From Clostridiales bacterium (GTDB taxonomy: Bacteria > Bacillota > Clostridia > Caldicoprobacterales > DTU083): a DNA stretch of 44,625 nucleotides. Below are positions 1 to 7,857 of this stretch, piece by piece. The position numbers were made by a program, and so were the translations under genes. The notes under the pieces are model-generated. The model saw nothing but the letters and a program-made list of their open reading frames with translations. It made no database searches and was not told the DNA's origin. Location of the stretch: positions 1 to 44,625 of the forward strand of contig DUSN01000040.1 of the NCBI GenBank assembly GCA_012842605.1, given 5' to 3'. Each line of letters begins with the position of its first letter. Position 1 is the stretch's first letter.

Positions 1-1242
1 AGCTTTATCTATGCCATATCAGAGCTGCTGGGCACTATACTCATAATATCTGCTATTACAGGCATGAGCAGGGTCATGTTAAAAACAGGAATCAATGAAG
101 TTATGGTATATCCCTTTACTAAACTGATAAGGACCCCGGCCTTGGCCTATTGGGTCATTGGAATTCTGATGATGATAATTTCATGGTTTTTCTGGCCGTC
201 GCCGGCTGTTGCCTTAATGGGTGCGGTATTGCTGCCCGTAGCGCTTAGGGTAAAGCTGCCCGCTATTGGAGCAGCCATGGCAATGAATCTATTTGGTCAT
301 GGTATTGCACTCTCAGGCGACTACATTATCCAGGGGGCACCCAAGCTGACTGCTGATGGTGCCGGAATTCCGGTCGGAGATGTAATTTCTGCAAGTGTAC
401 CTTTGGTAATCGTTATGGGAGTTGTTACTACCATAGCAGCATTTTTGTATCTGCTTTATGATTTGAAAAAAGGCAGCCTTCCAATGGACACAAATCTTCT
501 AAGAGATGAAAACAATACAGCAAAGTCCGATGAAAATCAAACTGAGCAAGCTGTTCTTTCCAAAACAGCCAGACGTGTTTTCGCAGCGTTAATCCCAATA
601 TTATTTGCCGCAGATTTGGCTGCAATGTATCTGCTGAAGCTCCAGGGCGGAGATGCTACCGCGCTTGTTGGTGGAACATCAATGTTCATACTGATTCTAA
701 TTTCCATGTTTGCATATAAAAATAAAGGACTGGAGAAAATTACAGCACATTTTATTGAAGGACTGAAGTTTGGTTTTGAGATCTTTGGGCCTGTAATTCC
801 AATTGCAGCTTTCTTCTACCTGGGTGACTCAGCCTTTACCCATTTATTCGGAGAAGTACTGCCTGCAGGTTCAACAGGATTGGTTAACGACCTGGGCATT
901 GCCCTTGCCAATAGCGTTCCGTTAAACAAAGCAATTGGCGCAATAACCTCCACAGCTGTGGGTGCTATAACCGGTTTGGACGGTTCAGGTTTCTCTGGTA
1001 TTACTCTTGCAGGTTCAGTGGCCAGAATGATGTCTACTGCCCTTGGCGGCGGCGTGGCAACCCTTACAGCCCTGGGCCAGATAGCAGCAATTTGGGTTGG
1101 CGGAGGTACAATCATTCCATGGTCTGTTATCCCGGCTGCTGCAATTTGCGGAGTAAGCCCGTTTGATCTTGTCAGACGAAATATGAAGCCTGTCATCATC
1201 GGGTTGGTAGTAACTACAATTGTAGCTATATTTCTTATATAA
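1..1242 (+). CDS. Putative multi-pass permease, 5' end outside window
   Basis: The reading frame is open from base 1, so the start lies upstream and at least 413 residues are visible. Reading in, hydrophobic stretches alternate with short polar loops, with about ten likely membrane segments. A longer, charged, Asp/Glu/Lys-rich loop sits around codons 155-185 and should be cytoplasmic. The C-terminal third has Gly/Ala/Ser-rich segments (LDGSGFSG, TALGGGVA) resembling the re-entrant or substrate-binding regions of ion-transporter-superfamily carriers. I do not recognise the exact family. It precedes a GntP permease and a glycerate kinase, which hints at an organic- or sugar-acid substrate, but a hairpin separates it from them and it is probably its own transcription unit. 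The internal ATG at 64 is not the likely start because the upstream frame is also hydrophobic and coding-like. Confidence 0.75.
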   Translation, partial: SFIYAISELLGTILIISAITGMSRVMLKTGINEVMVYPFTKLIRTPALAYWVIGILMMIISWFFWPSPAVALMGAVLLPVALRVKLPAIGAAMAMNLFGHGIALSGDYIIQGAPKLTADGAGIPVGDVISASVPLVIVMGVVTTIAAFLYLLYDLKKGSLPMDTNLLRDENNTAKSDENQTEQAVLSKTARRVFAALIPILFAADLAAMYLLKLQGGDATALVGGTSMFILILISMFAYKNKGLEKITAHFIEGLKFGFEIFGPVIPIAAFFYLGDSAFTHLFGEVLPAGSTGLVNDLGIALANSVPLNKAIGAITSTAVGAITGLDGSGFSGITLAGSVARMMSTALGGGVATLTALGQIAAIWVGGGTIIPWSVIPAAAICGVSPFDLVRRNMKPVIIGLVVTTIVAIFLI

Positions 1243-1314
1243 TTGTGTTCAAATTCAGCTCTATAATATCTTCGGTGAAATATAACCATAGCGCGTCGGA
1301 AACACTGAAACCAA

Positions 1315-1340
1315 AAAGCCTCCTCAAACGAGGAGGCTTT
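1315..1340. terminator. Hairpin terminator after the partial permease gene
   Basis: An 11-bp perfect stem (AAAGCCTCCTC / GAGGAGGCTTT) with an AAAC loop lies 72 bases after the stop. The downstream plus-strand T-run is short (TTTGTATT), so termination may be partial; the complementary strand has a better T-run. Confidence 0.75.
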
Positions 1341-1421
1341 GTATTGTACAAGATTTATCTGATTTTTTGTAATAATTACATAATTGGAATCATATCTAAT
1401 TGACTAAAATTCCGTTATTGA

Positions 1422-1450
1422 TTGACATACGAATAATTTTAGTATATATT
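1422..1450 (+). promoter_or_regulatory. Sigma-A type promoter of the gntP-glycerate kinase unit
   Basis: TTGACA at 1422-1427 and TATATT at 1445-1450 are separated by 17 bases, close to consensus. The expected transcript start is near 1457, giving a leader of about 65 bases that contains a long inverted repeat. Confidence 0.75.
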
Positions 1451-1465
1451 AGTTAATATAATCAT

Positions 1466-1496
1466 ATAATAATTCTATATTTTGTAGAATTGTTAT
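1466..1496. promoter_or_regulatory. Inverted repeat in the gntP leader, probable operator
   Basis: Arms ATAATAATTCTA (1466-1477) and TAGAATTGTTAT (1485-1496) match at 11 of 12 positions around a 7-base centre. It sits just downstream of the predicted transcript start and upstream of the ribosome binding site, where a repressor of the permease-glycerate kinase unit could act as a roadblock. No regulator gene for it is in the window. Confidence 0.55.
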
Positions 1497-1522
1497 AAAT
1501 ATATCAAAAGGAGGGTTTTTCA

Positions 1523-2890
1523 ATGTCTGGTATTCCACTTATTATTGCATTTGTCATTGCAATTGCACTCATGATCTTTGCTATTTCCAAACTGAAAATT
1601 CATCCGTTCCTCTCTATCATGGCGGTCTCACTGCTCTTCGGAATAGTAGCAGGCATTCCGCTGACCGACATTCCCAATGTTATCGGTACCGGGTTCAGCA
1701 ACACATTTAAAAGCATAGGAATCGTTATTATCTTTGGTGCATTAATAGGCACTCTTCTGGAAAAAACCGGTGCCGCACTTAAAATGGCGGATTCGGTCGT
1801 TAAACTGGTAGGCAAGAAAAATCCCGAACTGGCAATGTTATTAATGGGCTGGATTGTTTCCATCCCGGTATTCTGCGACAGCGGATTCGTTATCCTAAAC
1901 CCAATCAGAAAGGCGCTTGTAAAGCGTACAATGAAATCATCCGTAGCAAGCACAATTGCACTTTCATTGGGACTGTACATTTCTCACTGCTTCATTCCTC
2001 CAACACCCGGCCCGATCGCTGCTGCCAACACTTTATATGAAGGTTTGGGACAGGAAACAAACCTGCTGCTGGTAATTATTTTGGGTGTTCTCGCATCAAT
2101 CCTTCCGCTCATAGCCGGCTATATATTTGCTATTGCAATCGGCAAGAAGGTAAAATCAAGAGATGAAATGGGCGAAGATAAAGAAGAAATTGTTCAAACT
2201 TATGAAGAACTGGTAGCCAGCTATGGCCAGCTTCCGAATGCCTGGCTGTCCTTTGCTCCAATCGTAGTTCCAATTATTCTGATGAGCCTTTCTTCTGCCT
2301 TTGCTATGGCCAAGCTGTCTGTTCCGATAATTACTTTCCTTGGAACTCCGATTATTGCTATAGCCGTTGGCGTTTTATTCGCTCTCTACCTGCTGCTGGT
2401 ACAAAAGCGTACAGGAGACTTCTATGAACTCACTAACGAAACCCTTAAAGTTACCGGTCCTATCTTGTTCATCACAGCCGCCGGTGGTGTACTTGGAAAT
2501 GTAATTGCAAATACCACCATGGTAGACTTTATTAAGGCGAACTCTGCAACCCTCTCCATGCTGGGTATGATGTTCCCCTTCCTGCTGTCTGCAATTCTCA
2601 AGACTGCACAAGGTTCCTCCACCGTTGCACTTACAACCACTGCAGGAATCTTAGCACCCATGCTTTCTTCCATAGGTTTGGGCAGCCCTGCTCTTGCAGC
2701 CCTGACAGTAATTGCAATAGGCGCAGGTGCCATGACTGTATCCCATGCCAACGACAGCTATTTCTGGGTAGTAACCAATTTCGGCAACATGAAAGTTGAA
2801 GACGGTTACAAAACACAGACTCTCGGCACACTGGTGGTTGGTATTGCATCCTTAATTAATGTATACATTCTGTATTTCTTCATTAGGTAA
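1523..2890 (+). CDS. GntP-family gluconate/glycerate-type permease
   Basis: This 455-residue protein is of normal length for the gluconate:H+ symporter (GntP) family and imports a sugar acid with protons across the cytoplasmic membrane. It consists of about 12-14 hydrophobic segments. The family-typical stretch CFIPPTPGPIAAANTL lies around residues 157-172, and a VSHANDSYFWVV stretch is near residue 410. AAGGAGG at 1508-1514 precedes the ATG. The glycerate 2-kinase gene downstream makes glycerate the most plausible substrate, although gluconate or a related aldonic acid cannot be excluded. Transcription should start from the promoter at 1422-1450. A palindromic terminator follows the stop, so coupling to the kinase gene would depend on read-through. 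Confidence 0.92.
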   Translation: MSGIPLIIAFVIAIALMIFAISKLKIHPFLSIMAVSLLFGIVAGIPLTDIPNVIGTGFSNTFKSIGIVIIFGALIGTLLEKTGAALKMADSVVKLVGKKNPELAMLLMGWIVSIPVFCDSGFVILNPIRKALVKRTMKSSVASTIALSLGLYISHCFIPPTPGPIAAANTLYEGLGQETNLLLVIILGVLASILPLIAGYIFAIAIGKKVKSRDEMGEDKEEIVQTYEELVASYGQLPNAWLSFAPIVVPIILMSLSSAFAMAKLSVPIITFLGTPIIAIAVGVLFALYLLLVQKRTGDFYELTNETLKVTGPILFITAAGGVLGNVIANTTMVDFIKANSATLSMLGMMFPFLLSAILKTAQGSSTVALTTTAGILAPMLSSIGLGSPALAALTVIAIGAGAMTVSHANDSYFWVVTNFGNMKVEDGYKTQTLGTLVVGIASLINVYILYFFIR

Positions 2891-2918
2891 TGTATGTTAT
2901 AATAAGGCTGTTACAAAG

Positions 2919-2944
2919 CGCCAAAGCATATGCTTTGGCGTTTA
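2919..2944 (+). terminator. Terminator between gntP and the glycerate kinase gene
   Basis: A perfect 22-base palindrome (CGCCAAAGCAT / ATGCTTTGGCG, 2919-2940) is followed by TTTATT. It would attenuate, rather than abolish, expression of the kinase gene 60 bases downstream. Confidence 0.75.
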
Positions 2945-2964
2945 TTCTAAAAATAGGATATAAT
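2935..2964 (+). promoter_or_regulatory. Candidate internal promoter for the glycerate kinase gene
   Basis: TATAAT at 2959-2964 is perfect. The best -35, TTGGCG at 2935-2940 (18-base spacer), is weak and lies in the right arm of the terminator hairpin, so the kinase gene may have its own modest promoter. Confidence 0.4.
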
Positions 2965-3001
2965 AAACGAAAGAAATGTTGTATGATAGGCAGGTGAAGT
3001 C

Positions 3002-4234
3002 ATGAGTCTGAAAAACGATGCTTATAAAATAATAGACAGCGCCATTACAGCTGCTCTTCCTGATACAGCTGTAAAAAAAGCTTTGCAGGAATTTAAGTTC
3101 ACAAGCGGGAAATTAGTAATGGTGGCTATAGGCAAAGCTGCCTGGTCCATGGCAAAGGCAGCCTGCGATATTCTTGGAGACAGAATCCATGACGGAATTG
3201 TAATTACAAAATATCATCATTCCCAGGGAGAACTGCCCCGGGTAAGGATTTATGAAGCCGGGCATCCCATTCCCGATGACAATTCCTTTGCAGCTACCGA
3301 GCAGGCAATACAGCTTGTTTCGGGCCTTACTGAAAACGATCAGGTACTGTTCTTAATTTCCGGCGGCGGATCAGCCCTCTTTGAAAAGCCTCTTATCCCA
3401 AAAGATATGCTGGAAGACCTTACAAAGAAACTATTGGCTTCCGGTGCCAACATAGTAGAAATGAATACAATCCGAAAACGGTTATCTGCAGTCAAGGGAG
3501 GCAAATTCGCAAGGCTTTGCGAACCGGCTCATGTATTTTCGGTGGTATTGTCCGACATTATAGGCGACCCATTGGATATGATTGCCTCGGGACCAGCTTA
3601 TCCTGATCATTCTACAAGTGAACAAGCGCTTGAGATAATCAGAAAATATAATATCAAAGTACCTGAAGAAGTAGAAAGCTTATTAAAAATAGAAACACCT
3701 GATACAATAACCAATGTAACAACCAGGATTACCGGCAGCGTAACCCAGCTCTGTGCAGCTGCTGAAAAGACATGCAGGGAGCTTGGGTATGAACCGATTG
3801 TACTTACAGCAAGCCTTAACTGTGAAGCGCGGGAAGCCGGCAGCTTTTTGGCCTCCATTGCACAATATCATAATAACTCAGCGAAATCCCTTGCTTTTAT
3901 AGCAGGCGGCGAGACTGTAGTGCACTTAAAGGGTACAGGCAAGGGGGGCAGAAATCAGGAGCTGGCCCTATCCTCTGCTATAGGCATATCAGGACTTAAT
4001 AATGTTGCTGTTTTCTCGGTAGGTTCCGATGGCACCGACGGCCCGACAGATGCCGCCGGTGGATATGTTGACAGCAATACTAAACAAGTGCTGGCCAACA
4101 AAGGCATTGATATCTTCAATATGCTGGAGAACAATGATGCCTACAATGCACTGAAAGCATGTGACGGGCTTATCATCACAGGTCCTACAGGCACCAATGT
4201 AAATGATCTGTCTGTGCTGCTGATTAAAAGGTAA
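3002..4234 (+). CDS. Glycerate 2-kinase, type 2 (DUF4147/MOFRL family)
   Basis: This 410-residue cytoplasmic kinase is predicted to phosphorylate D-glycerate with ATP to 2-phosphoglycerate, feeding lower glycolysis. An N-terminal DUF4147 domain (about residues 1-240) carries VAIGKAAWSMA (41-51) and the glycine loop SGGGSAL (120-126). The C-terminal MOFRL domain (about 300-405) carries GKGGRNQE (313-320) and SDGTDGPTDAAGG (342-354), the hallmark motifs of the TtuD/GckA class. AGGTGA lies a few bases before the ATG. The GntP permease gene upstream supplies a plausible uptake route for glycerate. The length fits the family and no key motif is missing. Hydroxypyruvate reductase annotation, often given to TtuD homologues, is unlikely because no NAD-binding motif is present. 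Confidence 0.9.
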   Translation: MSLKNDAYKIIDSAITAALPDTAVKKALQEFKFTSGKLVMVAIGKAAWSMAKAACDILGDRIHDGIVITKYHHSQGELPRVRIYEAGHPIPDDNSFAATEQAIQLVSGLTENDQVLFLISGGGSALFEKPLIPKDMLEDLTKKLLASGANIVEMNTIRKRLSAVKGGKFARLCEPAHVFSVVLSDIIGDPLDMIASGPAYPDHSTSEQALEIIRKYNIKVPEEVESLLKIETPDTITNVTTRITGSVTQLCAAAEKTCRELGYEPIVLTASLNCEAREAGSFLASIAQYHNNSAKSLAFIAGGETVVHLKGTGKGGRNQELALSSAIGISGLNNVAVFSVGSDGTDGPTDAAGGYVDSNTKQVLANKGIDIFNMLENNDAYNALKACDGLIITGPTGTNVNDLSVLLIKR

Positions 4235-4322
4235 CGAGTTTTAATGAAAATCTTAGAAAAACTCGTACTTAGAATGCTAAAAAGAAAACTTGTATTTACC
4301 AAGCTAATGCGGAAATAACCAT

Positions 4323-4363
4323 AACGAAAGGCATATATCCTGTGATATCTGCCTTTCGTTTTT
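4323..4363 (+). terminator. Rho-independent terminator after the glycerate kinase gene
   Basis: An 11-bp stem AACGAAAGGCA / TGCCTTTCGTT encloses a 16-base loop and is followed on the plus strand by a T-run. It ends the plus-strand unit facing the converging VWA gene. A weaker hairpin (ACGAGTTTT / AAAACTCGT, 4234-4266) sits between it and the stop. Confidence 0.85.
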
Positions 4364-4385
4364 CTACAAGTTAGCTGACGGCATT

Positions 4386-5033
4386 TTACTTGCCGCGCTT
4401 TTTGAAGTCTTCATCTATTTTCTTTTTCCAGTCCCTGGATATGGCATTGCCGGCACGGAAATTACATACCGCTTCATTCAGAACACAATAGTTCAGCCTG
4501 GTCCCCGCACTGTCTGCCATGTAATTTGCCGCCCTGTCTTCATCTATGCCAAAACGCTTAGCGGTGGCAATGGCATCAATATTTGCTCCAAGAAATAGAA
4601 ATTCCCATCCGTACAAGCTCTTTTGCTGTTCTATCAGGGCATTAATGGTTTTATAATCAAATTCTCTGCTGGCATTTTCCATCCCGTCAGTAATGATTAC
4701 AAACATAACACGCTCTGCCCGTTCATCATCAGATGTATGCTTCTGTACATTAATAGTTTTGTGAATTGTCTTTCCAATGGCATCCAACAGGGCGGTGGCA
4801 CCCCTCACATAGTACTCCTTTTCTGTAATAGGTTTAATTCCCCTTAAATTAATGCGGTCATGAAGCAGTTCATATTCATTGTCAAACAATACTGTGGTAA
4901 TAATAGCTTCGCCGGGTTCATTCCTCTGCTTCTCGAGCATGGCGTTGTAGCCGCCAATAGTGTCATTTTTCAGGCCGCTCATGGATCCGCTTCTGTCAAG
5001 GATAAAAACAAGTTCGGTTAAACCTTTTTTCAT
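4386..5033 (-). CDS. VWA-domain protein (TerY-like)
   Basis: This 215-residue protein is essentially a single von Willebrand factor A domain. The metal-ion adhesion site is visible as DRSGSMSG (residues 13-20), a Thr at residue 80 in RGATALLDAI, and the later VIITDGMEN. There is no signal peptide or membrane segment, so it is probably an intracellular metal-dependent protein-binding module of the TerY type. I start it at 5033 because GGAGG lies 8-13 bases upstream; a longer frame running back into the macro-domain gene is a shadow. It follows the macro-domain gene but a hairpin terminator lies between them. TerY-like VWA proteins are known partners in tellurite-resistance or stress systems; here its partner could be the macro-domain protein, which is inference. 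Confidence 0.85.
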   Translation of the reverse strand: MKKGLTELVFILDRSGSMSGLKNDTIGGYNAMLEKQRNEPGEAIITTVLFDNEYELLHDRINLRGIKPITEKEYYVRGATALLDAIGKTIHKTINVQKHTSDDERAERVMFVIITDGMENASREFDYKTINALIEQQKSLYGWEFLFLGANIDAIATAKRFGIDEDRAANYMADSAGTRLNYCVLNEAVCNFRAGNAISRDWKKKIDEDFKKRGK

Positions 5034-5090
5034 ATATATCATCCTCCGGTCAATTTGTTTTCTGACCATAGGATAACATTTCCTGAAAGC

Positions 5091-5118
5091 AAAAATGTCG
5101 CCTAATAAGCGACATTTT
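5091..5118 (-). terminator. Terminator between the macro-domain and VWA genes
   Basis: Arms AAAATGTCGC (5092-5101) and GCGACATTTT (5109-5118) form a perfect 10-bp stem with a 7-base loop. On the minus strand it runs into five T residues. It lies 45 bases after the macro-domain stop. Confidence 0.8.
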
Positions 5119-5163
5119 ACAATACGATATGTTTGTTCATAGCTAAAGATTATGTAATAATAG

Positions 5164-6171
5164 CTATGCTCCCAGCAGCTTCTGATCAAACGCAAACAAT
5201 GCCTCATTTATTTCAAATATATTGTAATTTCCATTTTTAATAAAGTACTCTACTATAATATCAAATTTGCTGCTGCGTGATAATGCATACCCGGCTTTCA
5301 GCAAAAGGTCCTTTGTTTGATCCAGGTTCAGTTCCAGCGCAATTGCAAATGCAATGACCGTTTGTTTGCTGGGTTTGTAGTCAATGTTATTCCTGATTTT
5401 CGAGAACAGCCTTCTGTCTATGTTTGCCCTGTTATAAACCTGTGCATCCGTCAATCCTTTTTCATCAATCAATCTAAGCAGCATCTGAGAAAAGGTTTCA
5501 TCTGTTTGGTTAACAAGTTCTTCAAGAGTACGTGCACTTTCAAATAACGTGAAACTTTCTAACTGTATATTATCTTCTGCTATTTTCCTGTCTTCGGCAG
5601 CATTATAGGCAATATGCCTGCTTATGCGTTTAACATGATGCTCATCCACATACCTGTCATCAATATATTGCTTAATAGATGAGTATAATTTTTCAGACAG
5701 CCTAAATGATGACTTGTCATATACTACCAGGTACACTGTCATTTCATTTTTCAACAGAAAATCACCTATCACAGAAATTGCAACCTTAAGAGCCTGATCT
5801 TTTGGGTATCCATATGCGCCTGAGGAGATTAAAGGAAATGCAATGCTTTCAAGTCCGTACTCTTTTGCCAAGGCAAGTGAATTGCGATAACAGTCAGCCA
5901 GCAGCTTTTCTTCGTTATAACCGCCGCCCTGCCAGACAGGTCCGACGGTATGAATGACATACTTTGCCGGCAGTTTATAGCCTTTGGTTATCTTGGCCTG
6001 CCCGGTATTACAGCCTCCAAGGGTACGGCATTCTTTAAGCAGTTCCGGTCCTGCGGCTTTATGAATTGCACCATCCACTCCCCCTCCGCCCAGCAGGGTG
6101 GGGTTTGCAGCATTGACAATTGCATCTGCATTAACCTTGGTTATATCATTCCTGATAATTTCAAGAGGCAT
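5164..6171 (-). CDS. Macro-domain ADP-ribosyl hydrolase fused to C-terminal HTH-like domain
   Basis: Residues 1 to about 175 form a MacroD-type macro domain that binds ADP-ribose and usually removes mono-ADP-ribose or O-acetyl groups. Visible motifs are [21 protein letters not shown] (within residues 17-37) and SSGAYGYP (116-123), the substrate and phosphate loops of active hydrolases. A linker (about 175-225) leads to a C-terminal all-helical region (about 228-333) with [21 protein letters not shown], which reads like a phage-repressor-type helix-turn-helix. Such macro-plus-C-terminal-domain fusions occur in Firmicutes. GGAGG precedes the ATG. It follows the MATE gene by 24 bases and is probably cotranscribed with it. 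The fusion suggests that ADP-ribose sensing is coupled to DNA or protein binding (inference). Confidence 0.88.
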   Translation of the reverse strand: MPLEIIRNDITKVNADAIVNAANPTLLGGGGVDGAIHKAAGPELLKECRTLGGCNTGQAKITKGYKLPAKYVIHTVGPVWQGGGYNEEKLLADCYRNSLALAKEYGLESIAFPLISSGAYGYPKDQALKVAISVIGDFLLKNEMTVYLVVYDKSSFRLSEKLYSSIKQYIDDRYVDEHHVKRISRHIAYNAAEDRKIAEDNIQLESFTLFESARTLEELVNQTDETFSQMLLRLIDEKGLTDAQVYNRANIDRRLFSKIRNNIDYKPSKQTVIAFAIALELNLDQTKDLLLKAGYALSRSSKFDIIVEYFIKNGNYNIFEINEALFAFDQKLLGA

Positions 6172-6195
6172 AAAAACTCCTCCCTTATCAATTAT

Positions 6196-7581
6196 TTATA
6201 TACTCACTGTACAATCAGCCTGTACTGCCGATGTACTATCCTTGCGAATCTTGTGCCGCGCATAGAAGAAGCAAAGCACCTGGCCTATACCAGCTATAGC
6301 CCAGGTAACAGGATAGCAGGCAAAGAGCGTAACAACTGAAGGATACATGGAAAATACAGTTGCCAGCCAAATTATTCTCAAAATACAAGCTCCTACCAGA
6401 GTGCAAAGCATAGGCAGCACGGAATAACCCATTGCACGGGTTAATCCCGGAAATACATTCATGGTGCCGCAGGTGAAATATGCTATCATCATTACTTTTA
6501 TACGAAGCATTCCCAGTTCAATAACCTCAAGATCAGATGTATACAGGCGAAGCAGCTGCCTTCCAAACAACATTGTCAAACCGCCGACTATAATCCAGGT
6601 AGCAAATATCAATACGGTGCATATCTTGGCAATGGTGTCTATCCTGTCATACTTTTTTGCACCCATATTCTGTCCGGTAAAGGTGATGGCTGCATTGTAA
6701 TAGGCATTCATAGTGGTGCCTACAAAGCCTTCTACATTACCTGCTGCAGAACTGGCTGCCACCATTACAGAGCCAAAGGAATTGATTGCAGACTGCACCA
6801 CCATATTGGAAATGGAAAACAACGTGCTCTGAAGACCTGCAGGAAGTCCGATTCTCACAATCGTTAACAATTTTTGTCTGTCTATTTTCATTTGCTTAGG
6901 TATAAACTGTATTGAACCATGGCTTCTGTACAAGCAGATTACAACGAGCAGTGCTGCAATGAATTGGGATATTACAGTAGCCCATGCTACACCTGCTACG
7001 CCCATCTGAAATACAATGACAAATAACAAATTTAAGACAACATTTACAGCCCCTGAAATTATAAGATAGTTCATTGGACGTCGGCTGTCACCAACAGCAC
7101 GTAAAATGGCTGCGCCAAAATTGTATATCATACCGGCAGGTATTCCTAAAAAGTAAATTTTAGTGTACAGCAATGAAAGATCGAAAATGTCATGAGGGGT
7201 ACTTATAAGCTCAAGCAGCGGTTTGCAAAAAATTAATCCCGCGATCATAACAATAAAACCGCTTATAATACTGATTGCTATAGATGTATGGACAGATCGG
7301 CTTACATCAGCATGCTTATCGGCACCGTATTCCTGGGCAACTACTACACTGGTGCCTACTGAAAAACCCATGAACAAGTTGACAATAAGACTGATTAACT
7401 GGCCGGTCGCACCTACCGCAGCCAGAGCTTGTCTGCCTGTGAAAAGCCCTACTACGGCCATATCTGCAGCATTAAACAATAATTGCAGAATATTGATTGC
7501 TATAATAGGCAAAGAAAACAGTATGATTTTGCCAAACAGCGGTCCGCTGCTCATATCCATGTCATAATTTTTATAAAACAT
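6196..7581 (-). CDS. MATE-family multidrug/cation exporter
   Basis: This 461-residue integral membrane protein has the length and two-bundle layout (about 12 segments) of MATE transporters, which export organic cations or drugs in exchange for Na+ or H+. Characteristic N-terminal sequence is GPLFGKIILFSLPIIAINILQ, with AADMAVVGLF and ALAAVGATGQ following and their counterparts in the second half (MVVQSAINSFGSVMVAASSA). AGGAAGAG precedes the ATG. It is the first gene of a probable MATE-macro-domain unit. An upstream TTGAAA with AT-rich -10-like sequence near 7651-7679 could be its promoter, but I do not call it. The substrate cannot be predicted from sequence. Confidence 0.93.
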   Translation of the reverse strand: MFYKNYDMDMSSGPLFGKIILFSLPIIAINILQLLFNAADMAVVGLFTGRQALAAVGATGQLISLIVNLFMGFSVGTSVVVAQEYGADKHADVSRSVHTSIAISIISGFIVMIAGLIFCKPLLELISTPHDIFDLSLLYTKIYFLGIPAGMIYNFGAAILRAVGDSRRPMNYLIISGAVNVVLNLLFVIVFQMGVAGVAWATVISQFIAALLVVICLYRSHGSIQFIPKQMKIDRQKLLTIVRIGLPAGLQSTLFSISNMVVQSAINSFGSVMVAASSAAGNVEGFVGTTMNAYYNAAITFTGQNMGAKKYDRIDTIAKICTVLIFATWIIVGGLTMLFGRQLLRLYTSDLEVIELGMLRIKVMMIAYFTCGTMNVFPGLTRAMGYSVLPMLCTLVGACILRIIWLATVFSMYPSVVTLFACYPVTWAIAGIGQVLCFFYARHKIRKDSTSAVQADCTVSI

Positions 7582-7700
7582 CTGAAGCTTCTCTTCCTTT
7601 ATATTCGATAAAACTATTGCATCTTTGCTTTGTATACATCTTCTCTTTTATATATCGTATATATAACAGTATTTTTCAAATTTTATATGATAATAAACAT

Positions 7701-7734
7701 AAAAAAGACTCAGGCATTGCAAAATGACCGAGCC
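7701..7734 (-). terminator. Terminator ending the glycan-use operon
   Basis: On the minus strand GGCTCGGTCATT pairs with AATGCCTGAGTC (one mismatch, two G-T pairs) around a 4-base loop and runs into six T residues. It lies about 125 bases beyond the dehydrogenase stop, upstream of the MATE gene. Confidence 0.75.
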
Positions 7735-7814
7735 CTTTATAAAACTAATTTTACTATATTAAACATGCTTTGTAAAGCACAGAGCCTTTCTTCAGATAAC
7801 CATGCTGCCTGTCA

Positions 7815-7847
7815 AAGGCTAAAATCCCACTTATTATATTTAGCCTT
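7815..7847. repeat. Perfect 9-bp stem-loop downstream of the dehydrogenase gene
   Basis: AAGGCTAAA (7815-7823) and TTTAGCCTT (7839-7847) are perfect inverted arms 15 bases apart, in the 3' untranslated region between the dehydrogenase stop and the operon terminator. It has no T-run; an mRNA-stabilising hairpin is possible. Confidence 0.4.
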
Positions 7848-7857
7848 CGCTTCTGAC

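Noticed and set aside
816..1289. Minus-strand frame of 157 codons opposite the partial permease
   Set aside because: It is antisense to a well-supported membrane protein gene, has no ribosome binding site and no family resemblance.
5034..5207. N-terminal extension of the VWA protein into the macro-domain gene
   Set aside because: The extension crosses a strong terminator hairpin and lacks family similarity, while a GGAGG site fixes the shorter start.
7815..7847. Riboswitch or small RNA
   Set aside because: Only one simple hairpin is present, downstream of a gene, with no conserved core or promoter that I can recognise.
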